Positions 16,706 through 25,175 are shown, counted from the stretch's first letter. The stretch: DNA of 64,000 nt from Streptomyces sp. CB03234 (GCF_001905885.1 NZ_LIYH01000006.1:496001-560000); one strand, 5' to 3'. The notes: generated by a model from the sequence alone, not told the origin. A program made the numbers and translations.

Positions 16706-16732
16706 GGAATCTCATGGAATCCCACGGATTCC
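16706..16732. promoter_or_regulatory. GGAATCC-N3-GGATTCC palindrome upstream of the accessory operon
   Basis: GGAATCC (16716-16722) and GGATTCC (16726-16732) form a perfect 7-bp inverted repeat with a 3-base spacer, preceded ten bases earlier by a direct half-copy GGAATC (16706-16711). The site lies about 90 bases before the first gene of the five-gene operon, where an operator would be expected. No cognate regulator can be named; the RpiR-type gene at 22701 is a candidate. Confidence 0.4.
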
Positions 16733-16820
16733 CGCCGATACCCTTGATCCGCTTGCCCGTTCGCCCGGCGCGCACCAAGCTGTTGCGCATCCGCCAGGAA
16801 CTCGCCGGAGAAGAGGTGCG

Positions 16821-18266
16821 GTGACCAGGATAGAAATCGCGGACCGGGTCTTTCTCGCCCTGGAATCCGCAAGCACGCCCCAGCACGTCGCCTTTCTGGC
16901 CACCTTCGCGTCACCCGGCGGCGCCGGCCCGCCGCACCACGTCCACCGGCTGCTCACCCGCCTCCGTGCCGCACCCGTCGCGGCGCCGTTCACCTTCCGG
17001 CTGCGCCACCCGGGGCGAAGGGCGTTCGCCGGCGCGTGGGACGTCCTGGACGAGCAGGACGTCGACCGGTCCCATCACGTACGCCGCTCCGCGCTGCCCA
17101 CACCCGGCGGTGCGAGCGAATTGCACGACCTCGTCTCACAGCTCCACTCCCGGCCGCTCGATCTCACCCGGCCGCTGTGGGAGTGCCACCTCATCGAGGG
17201 CCTGGCGGACGACCGGTACGCGCTCTACTTCAAGGTCCACCACGCGCTCATCGACGGGCTCGGGGCCGTACGGCGCCTTCGGTACATGCTGACCGCCGAT
17301 CCGCTGGACGGCGGGGTGCGGGCCCTGTGGAGCGTGGCGACCACCGACGCCGCCGAGCCGGGTGGAGCCGAGCCGGGCGGGGGCGGCGCGTCGCCGGTGG
17401 CACGGGTGCTGGCGGGTGTCGGCGCGACGATGGCCACGGGAGCCGCGGCGGGCCGTGCCGCCAGGAAGATGGTGGAGGGCGCCCTCGCCTCGGACGATCC
17501 GGCTCGCGCGGTACCGTTCGCCATACCCCGGTCCCGGGTGAACGGGGCGGTCGGACAGCAACGCCGGGTGGCCACGCGGCACTACGACTTCCAGCGTTTC
17601 CGTACGGTGGCCCACACCGCCGGCGTGACCGTCAACGACGTCCTCCTGTCCGTGTGCGGCGGCGCTCTGCGGCGGTGCCTGGCCGAGGCCGGGACCCTGC
17701 CGGAGCGCTCGCTGACCGCCGGAACCCCGGTGTCGACGCGGGCGGCGGGCGACACGGAGACCGCCAATGCCTTCGCCATGACGGTCATGAGCCTCGGCAC
17801 CGACGTCGCCGACCCGCTGGAGCGGCTCCGGACGGTGTCGCGATCCAGCGGGATCGCCAAGAAGGAGCTGGGCGAACTGCCCCCGGACGCGGCCGGACTC
17901 TACGGGGCACTGTTCACCTGGCCGTTCGTCGCGCAGAACGTCCTGGGCCTGGGCGGCAGGACACGCCCCCCGTACAACATCGTCGTGTCGAACGTGCCGG
18001 GCTCACCGAAGCAGCAGTACTTCGCGGGTTCCGCGCTGGAGTCGATCCACCCCCTGGGCAGTGTCTGCCATGGGGTGCGCCTGTTCGTCGCGGCCTGTTC
18101 GTCGTCCGGGCGGCTCAATCTCGGGTTCGTCGGCGACCGCGACGCGCTTCCCTTCCTCGATGAACTGGCGGAGTACGCGAGCGACGAACTGGGCCTCCTG
18201 GAGCGGGCGCTGGACCTGGGCGGGGCCCAGCTCGCCCCCGCGGAAAAAGACCAAGTGGATTCATGA
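16821..18266 (+). CDS. WS/DGAT-like O-acyltransferase
   Basis: This is a 481-residue member of the wax ester synthase/acyl-CoA:diacylglycerol acyltransferase family. The active-site motif HHALIDG (HHxxxDG) is at residues 140-146, the downstream block VNDVLLSVCGGALR is present, and the family's conserved late segment reads NIVVSNVPGS. The enzyme esterifies an acyl-CoA to an alcohol. In this operon the acceptor is more likely a pathway intermediate than diacylglycerol, but that is inference. The GTG start has GAAGAGGT just upstream. It is the first gene of a five-gene run on one strand; the next gene starts 13 bases after its stop. Confidence 0.8.
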   Translation: MTRIEIADRVFLALESASTPQHVAFLATFASPGGAGPPHHVHRLLTRLRAAPVAAPFTFRLRHPGRRAFAGAWDVLDEQDVDRSHHVRRSALPTPGGASELHDLVSQLHSRPLDLTRPLWECHLIEGLADDRYALYFKVHHALIDGLGAVRRLRYMLTADPLDGGVRALWSVATTDAAEPGGAEPGGGGASPVARVLAGVGATMATGAAAGRAARKMVEGALASDDPARAVPFAIPRSRVNGAVGQQRRVATRHYDFQRFRTVAHTAGVTVNDVLLSVCGGALRRCLAEAGTLPERSLTAGTPVSTRAAGDTETANAFAMTVMSLGTDVADPLERLRTVSRSSGIAKKELGELPPDAAGLYGALFTWPFVAQNVLGLGGRTRPPYNIVVSNVPGSPKQQYFAGSALESIHPLGSVCHGVRLFVAACSSSGRLNLGFVGDRDALPFLDELAEYASDELGLLERALDLGGAQLAPAEKDQVDS

Positions 18267-18279
18267 AGGGCTTCTCTCT

Positions 18280-19539
18280 GTGGATGTCGGTGTCGGTGGA
18301 GCGGTGACCGGGGGAACGGCTCATGGCACACCAGTGGAAACCCCCGCCTATGTGTACGATCTGTCCGCGATACGGCGCGCGCACGCGCACCTGCTGGACG
18401 CATTACCGGAATCGGCCACTCTGCTTTACTCGCTGAAAGCGAATCCTCACCCCACCGTGCTCCGGCACATCGCTTCCCTGGGGTGCCAGGCGGAGGTGAG
18501 CTCTCCCGGTGAACTGGAGGCTGCCATTCAGGCGGGATTTCCCCCCGCCGGCATTCTCTACACCGGCCCCGGAAAGCGGGACCAGGACATATCCCGGGCG
18601 ATTTCGCACGGGGTCCGTCAGTTCTCCGTCGACTCCCCGTCCGCGCTGGACCAGCTGGACCGTTCCGGCCGTGCCCATCTCACCCGGCTCTCCGCGTTGC
18701 TGCGGGTCAATCCGGCTGATCCGCCGGTGGGCGCGGGCCTGGCGATGACCGGAGGCCCCTCGCAGTTCGGTGCGGACCTGTCGTGGGTGCTGGAGAAGCC
18801 CTGGATGTTCCGGAGCAGGGAGTACGCCGAACTGCAGGGCCTCCACCTCTACATGGGCAGCAACCTCCACCAGGAGGCCGCGCTGCTCGCGACGTTCGGG
18901 TACGCCCTCGATGTGGTGGAGCAGGTGGAGCAGGCGCTCGGCCGCACCCTGCCCGTGGTGGATCTCGGTGGCGGCTTCGGCGCGCCCTACGCGGTCGCCG
19001 GCGACCTGCCGCGATTCGACTCGCTCAGGGAGGAGCTCCATCGCCTGCTACGGAAGCGGCTGCCGGGCCGGCCGGAGGGGGAGCGCCGGGTCGTCTTCGA
19101 GTCGGGCCGCTATCTGACGGCCGGTTGCGGCCGCCTGCTGACCCGGGTCCTTGACGTGAAGGAGTCACGGGGGCGGCGCGTTGTCGTCCTGGACACCGGA
19201 GTCAACCATCTTGGGGGCATGTCCGGCCTCGGGAAGGAGGAACGGGTCGAACCCGGCCTCCAGCTCCACGGCACTGGCAGCGATGACGGGGACGGTACGG
19301 GGGGAACGATCGTCACCGGCCCCCTCTGTCACCCGCTGGACGTCTGGGCTGTGAACGGATCCCTTCCGGATGTGACCGTGGGCGACCTCGTCGTCGTACC
19401 GAATGTCGGCGCCTACGGCCTGCATTCCTCTCTGGCCCTGTTCCACTGCCACCCCATGCCCCTGGAGGTGGTGGTCGACGGGGAGAGGGAAGTCGACCGC
19501 AGCCGTGCCTTCCTGGGCCGCGACCGGTACACGACATGA
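18280..19539 (+). CDS. Fold-type III PLP-dependent decarboxylase (DapDC/ODC/BtrK-like)
   Basis: This is a 419-residue protein with an alanine-racemase-like TIM barrel and a C-terminal beta domain. The PLP lysine is K53 in YSLKANPHP, followed by VSSPGELEAA, the glycine-rich phosphate site DLGGGFGAPY near 227, ESGRYLTA, and the substrate Cys C350 in GPLCHPLD. The family decarboxylates diaminopimelate, ornithine/lysine or, in BtrK, a carrier-bound glutamate. The usual HIGSQ block reads MGSNLHQ here, so the substrate probably differs. The GTG at 18280 follows AAGGG at good spacing; a GTG at 18307 is an alternative. Codon 42 is TTA (18403-18405), so translation should depend on the bldA tRNA. Confidence 0.82.
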   Translation: MDVGVGGAVTGGTAHGTPVETPAYVYDLSAIRRAHAHLLDALPESATLLYSLKANPHPTVLRHIASLGCQAEVSSPGELEAAIQAGFPPAGILYTGPGKRDQDISRAISHGVRQFSVDSPSALDQLDRSGRAHLTRLSALLRVNPADPPVGAGLAMTGGPSQFGADLSWVLEKPWMFRSREYAELQGLHLYMGSNLHQEAALLATFGYALDVVEQVEQALGRTLPVVDLGGGFGAPYAVAGDLPRFDSLREELHRLLRKRLPGRPEGERRVVFESGRYLTAGCGRLLTRVLDVKESRGRRVVVLDTGVNHLGGMSGLGKEERVEPGLQLHGTGSDDGDGTGGTIVTGPLCHPLDVWAVNGSLPDVTVGDLVVVPNVGAYGLHSSLALFHCHPMPLEVVVDGEREVDRSRAFLGRDRYTT

Positions 19540-20642
19540 GGGCAGTCGTTTCCGATCTCCGTGTCGTCCAGCCGGACCCCACGCTGGACGCACCCACGTA
19601 CGTGGACGTGCCCGCCGCGGGCGCCTTCGTCCTGATCATGCGTGACGACACCGCGTACTGCGTCGAGCAGTTGTGCCGTCGGCTGTCCGGACGGAGCGCC
19701 GTGCCGCCCAGCGAGTTGTCCACCGCCCTGACCGAGAGCTACCGGGCCTTCCAGGACGACCTCCGCGGCGCGTTCCGTGACACGGCGTACGGGCCCAGGG
19801 GGATCGCTTTCCATGTCGTCGACGCGCACCAGCTGGAGCGGTCCGTCCGCCGCTGGGTCGGGGGCGGACCGGTGATCAGTCTCGATCCGCTGGTGGAGCG
19901 CGCCGCCCGCCCGTTGCGCGTGTCGAGGGGCTTCCTGCTCGGCGGCCGGAAGGCGCTCGGACTGGTGCCGAGGCCGGACGCCGACCCGATCGGCAGGCAG
20001 ATCACCACGCTCCTGAAGGATCCGCCCGAGCACGGCTACACACTCGTCGAGGACGACGTGTCCACCGGCGCGACCCTGGCCGGCGTGATCCGTCTGCTTC
20101 AGGAAGCGGGCGTGCGCGTACGGCGCGCGATACCCGGCATCCGCCTGGCCGGTACCGCCCCGACCGGCATCCTGGGCGTCGCCGTCGACCCCGTACTCCA
20201 GTACCGGGCCGTGGGCGGCGCCGCCGCGGCGGAACGCGTCATGGAGCTGACGGATCCGAGGAACTTCCTGCTCGGCGCGTCGGGGCTGGTCGTCCGGCTG
20301 CCCGACCGGACGTGGGGACGCGCGCCGTACTGGCTCCCTTTCGTCAGCACCACGGCGCGGGTCGGCCTCGCCGCCGCGTACGAGAAGGAGTTCGCCCTCA
20401 GCATGCTGGAGGCCAACCGGCGTTTCTTCGCTCGGGCGGGGCAGGTCCTGGGGCGCACTGTCAGGGTCGCCGATCTCCATCCCGCCACTCGCCGGCTGCT
20501 GGTCTCCCTGGGCATGGCTTCCCTGTCGCGGCCCGTCTGCTCCCTACTGGAGGGGCTCGGGGTCCGGATGGACCGCTGGATCGACGTGGTCGCGGAATCC
20601 GGGGACCGCTCCGGCCTCGATGCGCCGGCGGCTGTCAGGTGA
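19536..20642 (+). CDS. Phosphoribosyltransferase-fold protein with unassigned C-terminal region
   Basis: This is a 368-residue protein. The PRPP-binding signature of type I phosphoribosyltransferases is clear at residues 171-180 (VEDDVSTGAT: two acidic residues, then the S/T-G phosphate loop), preceded by ITTLLKDPPEHGY. The N-terminal half resembles a PRTase core with an unusual insertion. The C-terminal 170 residues, including APYWLPFVSTTAR and EKEFALSMLEANRRFF, match nothing I know. It overlaps the decarboxylase by ATGA and is itself overlapped by the HAD gene, suggesting that the PRTase product is passed to the phosphatase-like HAD protein. Its substrate, possibly a base or amine to be ribosylated, is unknown. 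Confidence 0.65.
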   Translation: MRAVVSDLRVVQPDPTLDAPTYVDVPAAGAFVLIMRDDTAYCVEQLCRRLSGRSAVPPSELSTALTESYRAFQDDLRGAFRDTAYGPRGIAFHVVDAHQLERSVRRWVGGGPVISLDPLVERAARPLRVSRGFLLGGRKALGLVPRPDADPIGRQITTLLKDPPEHGYTLVEDDVSTGATLAGVIRLLQEAGVRVRRAIPGIRLAGTAPTGILGVAVDPVLQYRAVGGAAAAERVMELTDPRNFLLGASGLVVRLPDRTWGRAPYWLPFVSTTARVGLAAAYEKEFALSMLEANRRFFARAGQVLGRTVRVADLHPATRRLLVSLGMASLSRPVCSLLEGLGVRMDRWIDVVAESGDRSGLDAPAAVR

Positions 20643-21475
20643 CGGGGCCCGGCCAGGAGCGGTTGGATGCCGTGCTCCTCGACGTCAACGGCACGCTGGT
20701 GCCGTCACTGCCCGGGCCGCCTCCGGACGCGGCCGCCTTCGCCCCTGTCGCCCGCCTGGCGCGTCTGCTGGGCTCGGCGGGGATCCGCGTCGGTCTGTGC
20801 TCGGACTCGCCCCTCGAACAGCTCTGGGCATTCGGGCGGGTCGTCGGCCTCGGTACGCCGCCCGGCTTCCCCGTGGTCGCCGAGAACGGGAACGTGGTCG
20901 CGGTCGGCGGAGCGGTACGCGTCATGACTCCCTTCCCGGCGCGGCAGCGGATTCGTACGGAAGTGGCGGCGGTGGCCTCCGCTCATCGGCTCGTCCGGGC
21001 CGAGGACGCGACAGCGCCGGAGTTCGGCGGCGTTCCACCGGCCCGCCACGCGTGGGCCTTCGGGGCCAACCGGCGGGCGTCGGTGAGCGTGTTCGGGCCC
21101 CCGGAGTTCATCGGCGCGGCCGAACGGCACCTGACCGGCTGGGCGGTCCGCCATCGCGTCGACATGTCGGTGGAGCTCGGCCCCGACCGTACGTACCTGG
21201 GGATCCATCCCTATGCCCGTACGCGGCTGGGGAAACGCAGGGCCCTGGCACGGCTGGCGCGGGAGGAGCACCGGCACGTGCTCATGGTCGGGAATTCGCC
21301 GGCGGACTGGGTCCCGGACGCGCCGGGCGTGACGTGTGCCTTCGTGGGGGACGCGGACATCCCCGACGACGTGCGGGAAGCGGCCTGGTACGTGTCGGGG
21401 CGGGCAGGGCTGGACGGGGTCGTCGACATCCTGGACCAGGTGATCCGGCGGCGGTCACCGCTGCCGGCCGAGTAG
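20639..21475 (+). CDS. HAD superfamily hydrolase-like protein
   Basis: This is a 278-residue protein of the Cof/sucrose-phosphatase-like HAD class. Motif I reads LLDVNGTLV: the nucleophile Asp is D15, but the second, acid/base Asp of DxD is replaced by Asn (N17). Motif II lies in GLCSDSP, an ENG turn (VVAENGN) is typical of the Cof group, and motif IV is VGNSPADW with Asn219 in place of the usual Asp and D223 retained. Activity may therefore be altered (slow phosphatase, phosphotransferase or binding protein). It overlaps the PRTase gene by GTGA and is followed after 22 bases by the oxidoreductase gene. Confidence 0.75.
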   Translation: MTGPGQERLDAVLLDVNGTLVPSLPGPPPDAAAFAPVARLARLLGSAGIRVGLCSDSPLEQLWAFGRVVGLGTPPGFPVVAENGNVVAVGGAVRVMTPFPARQRIRTEVAAVASAHRLVRAEDATAPEFGGVPPARHAWAFGANRRASVSVFGPPEFIGAAERHLTGWAVRHRVDMSVELGPDRTYLGIHPYARTRLGKRRALARLAREEHRHVLMVGNSPADWVPDAPGVTCAFVGDADIPDDVREAAWYVSGRAGLDGVVDILDQVIRRRSPLPAE

Positions 21476-21497
21476 TCGATTCATGGAGGAGATCCGC

Positions 21498-22595
21498 GTG
21501 TCCCGTGTCAAGGTGGGTGTCCTGGGTTGCGGAATGATCGCCCAGTTGATGCACCTCCCGTACCTCGCCGAACTGCGCGACCGATTCGAGATCGTGGCGG
21601 TGTGCGACCGGTCCGCCGACCTGGCCGAGCTGGTGGCCGAGCGTTTCCAGGTCCGGGAGACCTGCACCTCCTTGGAGGAGATGCTGGCCAAGGCCCCCGA
21701 CATCGACGCGGTCGTCGTCCTCAACCTCGACCACGCGGGCCCTGTGCTGGCCGCCCTGGAACGCGGGAAGCACGTGTTCACCGAAAAGCCCCTCGGCTAC
21801 ACCGTCAAGGAGATCGAGGAGATGGCCGCCGCCTCGGCGCGGACCGGTGCCAAGCTGATGGTGGGCTATATGAAGCGCTACGACAGCGGCGTGCGGCGCG
21901 GCCTGGAGGAGATCGCCCGGATAGCCCGCCCCCTCATGGCGAGGATCCACATCGTCGTGGGGCCCCGGTACGGGAACTGGATCATTCCCGAGCTGGCCCG
22001 GATCGTGCGCTCCAGCAGCCCGGTACAGGAGGAGACGGACGCCCGGCGCCTCAGGGTCCTGGAGGAGTTCGGCGCCGCTCCGGAGAACATCATGGACGCC
22101 TATATGGACATGTTCGGGGTGTGGAGCCACGACATCAACGTCTACCGGGCCGCGTTCCCCGCCGCTCCCACGTCCATCAAGGCCCACTCCTCCCCGGACG
22201 GCACGGTGATGACCGCCTCACTGCAGTACGCCGACGGCTTCCAGTGCACCTTCCAGGGGGCGAGCACCTCGCTGCACCGGTTCGAGGAGAGCCTGACCGT
22301 GTGGGGGGCCGACCGTACGGTCACGCTCGACATCTCCAACCCGTTCCTGCGGCACACACCGTCGACCGTCACGGTCCGGCGGGACGAAGCCGCGTCCGGC
22401 GGGGGCCACTCCAGGGGAGCCGCCGTCGAGGAGGTCATCACCGGTTCCTACGAGGAGGCGTTCAGGGCCCAGCTCCGCCATTTCCACGCGTGCGTGACCT
22501 CTCCCGGGCTGCAGCCCCTGACGGGCGTGGCGGAAGCACTCCAGGACACCCATCTGATGATCGACATCCTGCGGGCGGCGGCCGAGAAGTCCTGA
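21498..22595 (+). CDS. Gfo/Idh/MocA family NAD(P)-dependent oxidoreductase
   Basis: This is a 365-residue protein with an N-terminal Rossmann fold, VGVLGCGMIAQ at residues 6-16, and the diagnostic EKPLGYT at about 96-102, whose Lys (K97) is the usual catalytic residue. The C-terminal alpha/beta substrate domain carries the histidine-containing helix segment GVWSHDINVYRAAFP. Such enzymes oxidise or reduce hydroxyls on sugars, inositols and related polyols. The GTG at 21498 is preferred because GGAGGAG ends 6 bases before it; the ATG at 21483 overlaps that ribosome binding site. It is the last gene of the five-gene operon. Confidence 0.85.
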   Translation: MSRVKVGVLGCGMIAQLMHLPYLAELRDRFEIVAVCDRSADLAELVAERFQVRETCTSLEEMLAKAPDIDAVVVLNLDHAGPVLAALERGKHVFTEKPLGYTVKEIEEMAAASARTGAKLMVGYMKRYDSGVRRGLEEIARIARPLMARIHIVVGPRYGNWIIPELARIVRSSSPVQEETDARRLRVLEEFGAAPENIMDAYMDMFGVWSHDINVYRAAFPAAPTSIKAHSSPDGTVMTASLQYADGFQCTFQGASTSLHRFEESLTVWGADRTVTLDISNPFLRHTPSTVTVRRDEAASGGGHSRGAAVEEVITGSYEEAFRAQLRHFHACVTSPGLQPLTGVAEALQDTHLMIDILRAAAEKS

Positions 22596-22700
22596 TCACC
22601 GGCCGCCGGCATCCCGCCCTTGCCGGCGCTGTATATGGTCATGCAGAGTTTTTAGTGGCTGAATAAGTCGGCGATGGTCCTGGGTGAACGGGGGAACGGC

Positions 22701-23564
22701 ATGACACGCGGGAACGGGATGAGCGACAGCCCTGCCGCACGGCTGCAGGCGCTCTTCGAGGGGCACCGGCTGACGCCCACACAGCGCCGGATCGCCCACT
22801 CGATGGTGCGGCGCGCCGGCGACGTACCGTTCCTGTCCAGCGTGGAGCTGGCCGAGCTCGCCGGGGTCAGCCAGCCGTCCGTCACCCGCTTCGCGGTGGC
22901 GCTCGGCTTCGACGGCTACCCCGCGCTGCGCAAGCACCTGCGCGAGGTGGCGCCCGCCGAGCCGGCCGCCGGGGCGGCGGGGGAGTCGACGTACAACGAG
23001 TACCAGCAGGCCGTGCTGGGCGAGATCGAGAACCTGCGGCACCTCGCCGAGCTGCTCGCCGACCCCGAGCCGGTGGAGCGCGCCGGGCGCCTGCTCGCCT
23101 CCTCGCGGCCGCTGCCCGTCCTGGGGCTGCGGGCCGCCTCCTCCCAGGCACGCGGCTTCGCGTACTTCGCGGCGAAGGTCCACCCGGACGTACGGCTGCT
23201 CGACGAGGGCGGCACGATGCTCACCGACCGCATCGACGCGGCCGTACGGGCGGGCGCCACCGTGCTGCTGTGCTTCGCACTGCCCCGGCACCCCCGGGAG
23301 GTCGTCGACGCGCTCGCGTACGCGCGCGACGCCGGGCTGACCGTCGTGACGGTGGCCGACTCCGCGTTCGCGCCGGTCGCCAAGCACAGCGACCTGCTGA
23401 TCCCGGCGGCCGTCGGCACCGGCCTGGCCTTCGACACGGCGTGCGCGCCGATGCTGCTGGGGCGGGTGCTGCTGGAGGCGATGTGCGACGGGCTGCCGGA
23501 CGCGCAGGCACGGCTGGAGGAGTTCGACGCCGCGGCCGCCGCGCGGGGGCTGTTCGTGGAGTGA
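22701..23564 (+). CDS. MurR/RpiR family transcriptional regulator
   Basis: This 287-residue regulator has an N-terminal HTH_6 domain, with the recognition region FLSSVELAELAGVSQPSVTRFAVALGF at residues about 44-70 (shown here in two parts of one helix-turn-helix), and a C-terminal SIS sugar-phosphate-binding domain at about 120-250. Members respond to phosphosugars. The ATG at 22701 follows GGGGGAACGGC; an ATG at 22719 is possible. It lies 105 bases after the accessory operon on the same strand, so it may be its regulator or belong to the flanking core genome. The upstream gap contains an AT-rich patch (GTTTTTAGTGGCTGAATAAG) that may hold its promoter. Confidence 0.85.
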   Translation: MTRGNGMSDSPAARLQALFEGHRLTPTQRRIAHSMVRRAGDVPFLSSVELAELAGVSQPSVTRFAVALGFDGYPALRKHLREVAPAEPAAGAAGESTYNEYQQAVLGEIENLRHLAELLADPEPVERAGRLLASSRPLPVLGLRAASSQARGFAYFAAKVHPDVRLLDEGGTMLTDRIDAAVRAGATVLLCFALPRHPREVVDALAYARDAGLTVVTVADSAFAPVAKHSDLLIPAAVGTGLAFDTACAPMLLGRVLLEAMCDGLPDAQARLEEFDAAAAARGLFVE

Positions 23565-23674
23565 GGCCTTCCAAGTGGAGTGAGGCCTTCAAGGCGGCTC
23601 CTCTCAGAAGGCTTTAAGGAAAGGGCGTTACCCTCCCGCCGCACCCAGGTGACCGTGGAACAGGGGAGGCGGAC

Positions 23675-24235
23675 GTGGCACGTGGAGGGCAGGCGCTGGC
23701 GAGAGTGGCCGTGGCCGTACGGGCGGGGGCCGCGCCCATGTGGTGGGCGGGACTGCTCGCCGCCGGGATCGGTGCGCTGCTGCCCGGGCTCACCGGGCGG
23801 AGCGCAGGGCTGCTCGCCGGGGTTGCCCTCTTCCTGGTGACGGCCGCCGCCGTGGCCCTGGTGCGGCGCGGGCGCTACACGCGGCTGGCCGCCGGGGCCA
23901 CGAGGGCCGCGCGGGCGGACTTCCTCCAGGACCGGGCCGTGACGCTGCGGGTCCGGCGGCGCGCCCACCGCTGGTGGCTGCTGGGCGCGTTCCTCGCCGC
24001 CGTCGGATCGTCGTTCGCGCTGCCCGGCGCGGGCGGGCTGTGGCTGGCGGGGGCGGGCGCCGGGCTGTGGCTGAAGGCGCTGTGGCTCGGCCACCGGGAA
24101 CGTACCGAGGAGACCCTGTGGTGGGTGCGTACCGACTGGCTCGGCAAGGGGCCGGCCGGTGAGCCCGTCAAGGCGTACCGGTCGACGGGGATCGCGGCGG
24201 GCGACGCCGCACCGGGCGGGGCGCGGCGCCGCTGA
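23675..24235 (+). CDS. Hypothetical membrane protein
   Basis: This is a 186-residue protein with about four hydrophobic helices arranged in two pairs (residues about 20-62 and 100-130), separated by an Arg-rich loop, and a soluble C-terminal tail. There is no recognisable domain. The GTG at 23675 follows GGGGAGG at proper spacing. It is not in an obvious operon. Confidence 0.6.
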   Translation: MARGGQALARVAVAVRAGAAPMWWAGLLAAGIGALLPGLTGRSAGLLAGVALFLVTAAAVALVRRGRYTRLAAGATRAARADFLQDRAVTLRVRRRAHRWWLLGAFLAAVGSSFALPGAGGLWLAGAGAGLWLKALWLGHRERTEETLWWVRTDWLGKGPAGEPVKAYRSTGIAAGDAAPGGARRR

Positions 24236-24266
24236 GCGCCCGTCGGACCTCCGGTCGGACCTCCCG

Positions 24267-24641
24267 TCAGACCTCCAGCTCGGCCTCGATCTTCCGCAGC
24301 TGGTGGCGGGCCATCGCCAGGTTCGCCCGTCCCTTGTCCAGCGCCAGGTAAAGGAACAGGCCGTTCGTGCCCCGGCCCTTGAGGAGCCGGATGAGGTGGT
24401 ACTGGGACCCCAGGGTGATCAGGATGTCCTCGATCTCCTCGTTGATGCCCAGCATCTCCATGGTGCGCACCTTGGCGCGTACGACGTCGGTGTTGCCCGC
24501 GGCGGCCACCGCCAGGTCCAGGTCCTTGCCGCCACCGATCGTGCCGAGGGCCATGCCGCTGGTGTAGTCGACGAGGGCGGCACCCAAGGCGCCGTCGATG
24601 ACGGTGGTGGCTTCCTTGAGGGCGGTTTCGGTGTTGGCCAT
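24267..24641 (-). CDS. Small roadblock/LC7-like protein
   Basis: This is a 124-residue protein. The alternating pattern GAALVDYTSGMALGTIGG followed by a helix, a central EDILITLGSQYHLIRLL strand pair and a final helix matches the longin/roadblock (LC7) fold seen in bacterial MglB-like and streptomycete CvnB proteins. It is the last gene of a four-gene leftward operon of related proteins, 5 bases after the preceding stop. The ATG at 24641 is chosen since GAAGGAAG lies 10 bases upstream. It probably acts as a dimeric adaptor for a small GTPase encoded elsewhere. Confidence 0.65.
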   Translation of the reverse strand: MANTETALKEATTVIDGALGAALVDYTSGMALGTIGGGKDLDLAVAAAGNTDVVRAKVRTMEMLGINEEIEDILITLGSQYHLIRLLKGRGTNGLFLYLALDKGRANLAMARHQLRKIEAELEV

Positions 24642-24646
24642 GAGTG

Positions 24647-25108
24647 TCACGCTTCCTTCGGTTTGTGGGACGGGAGGGGCGGTATGGCTTGTCGGGGGGC
24701 GGGTTCATGGGGTGCGGGCGTACGTGGCCGCAGGGCGCCGTCGACCAGCTCGCCGATCCGGAGGCCGGCCCGCCGGGCCTCCAGGTGGAGCCGGCCCACG
24801 TTGATGCGCGGCTCGGCCAGGACCGTCAGGACGGCGGAGCCGCCGGCCGCGTACGTCGCGACGTAGCCGTGCTCGCCCCGGACCAGCAGCTCGCGGAAGC
24901 CGCCCTGCCCGGTGGCCTCGGTGAGCCGCAGCGCCACGCCGAGCGCTGCCGCGGTGAGCGCGGCGACGCCCTCCGCGGCGTCGGCGTCCGCCGTGTCCCG
25001 GGCCAGGACCAGGCCGTCGGCGCTGGCCGCGAGCGCCCCGGTCACCTGCGGGACCCGGGCGCGCAGGCGCCTCAGCTCGCCGAGCACCTCGGCTTCGGCC
25101 GCCGTCAT
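24647..25108 (-). CDS. Roadblock/LC7 domain protein
   Basis: This is a 153-residue protein with the classical actinobacterial roadblock pattern: VTGALAASADGLVLARDT, then a helix, then GYVATYAAGGSAVLTVLAEP, then a helix. A Pro-rich tail (RPRTPAPHEPAPRQ) follows. Proteins of this type (CvnB-like) normally occur in conservons with a sensor kinase, a DUF742 protein and a Ras-like GTPase, none of which is present here. The ATG at 25108 has AGGAG 7 bases upstream. Confidence 0.75.
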   Translation of the reverse strand: MTAAEAEVLGELRRLRARVPQVTGALAASADGLVLARDTADADAAEGVAALTAAALGVALRLTEATGQGGFRELLVRGEHGYVATYAAGGSAVLTVLAEPRINVGRLHLEARRAGLRIGELVDGALRPRTPAPHEPAPRQAIPPLPSHKPKEA

Positions 25109-25175
25109 CAGCTGTCTCCTCTCGGCGCGCTGTCGTAGGGCGCGCCTCATGAGCGCGTAGGGGGCGTACGGGTGG

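Noticed and set aside
23675..24235. Membership of this membrane protein gene in the roadblock operon
   Set aside because: It lies on the opposite strand, convergent with the operon, so it cannot be co-transcribed.
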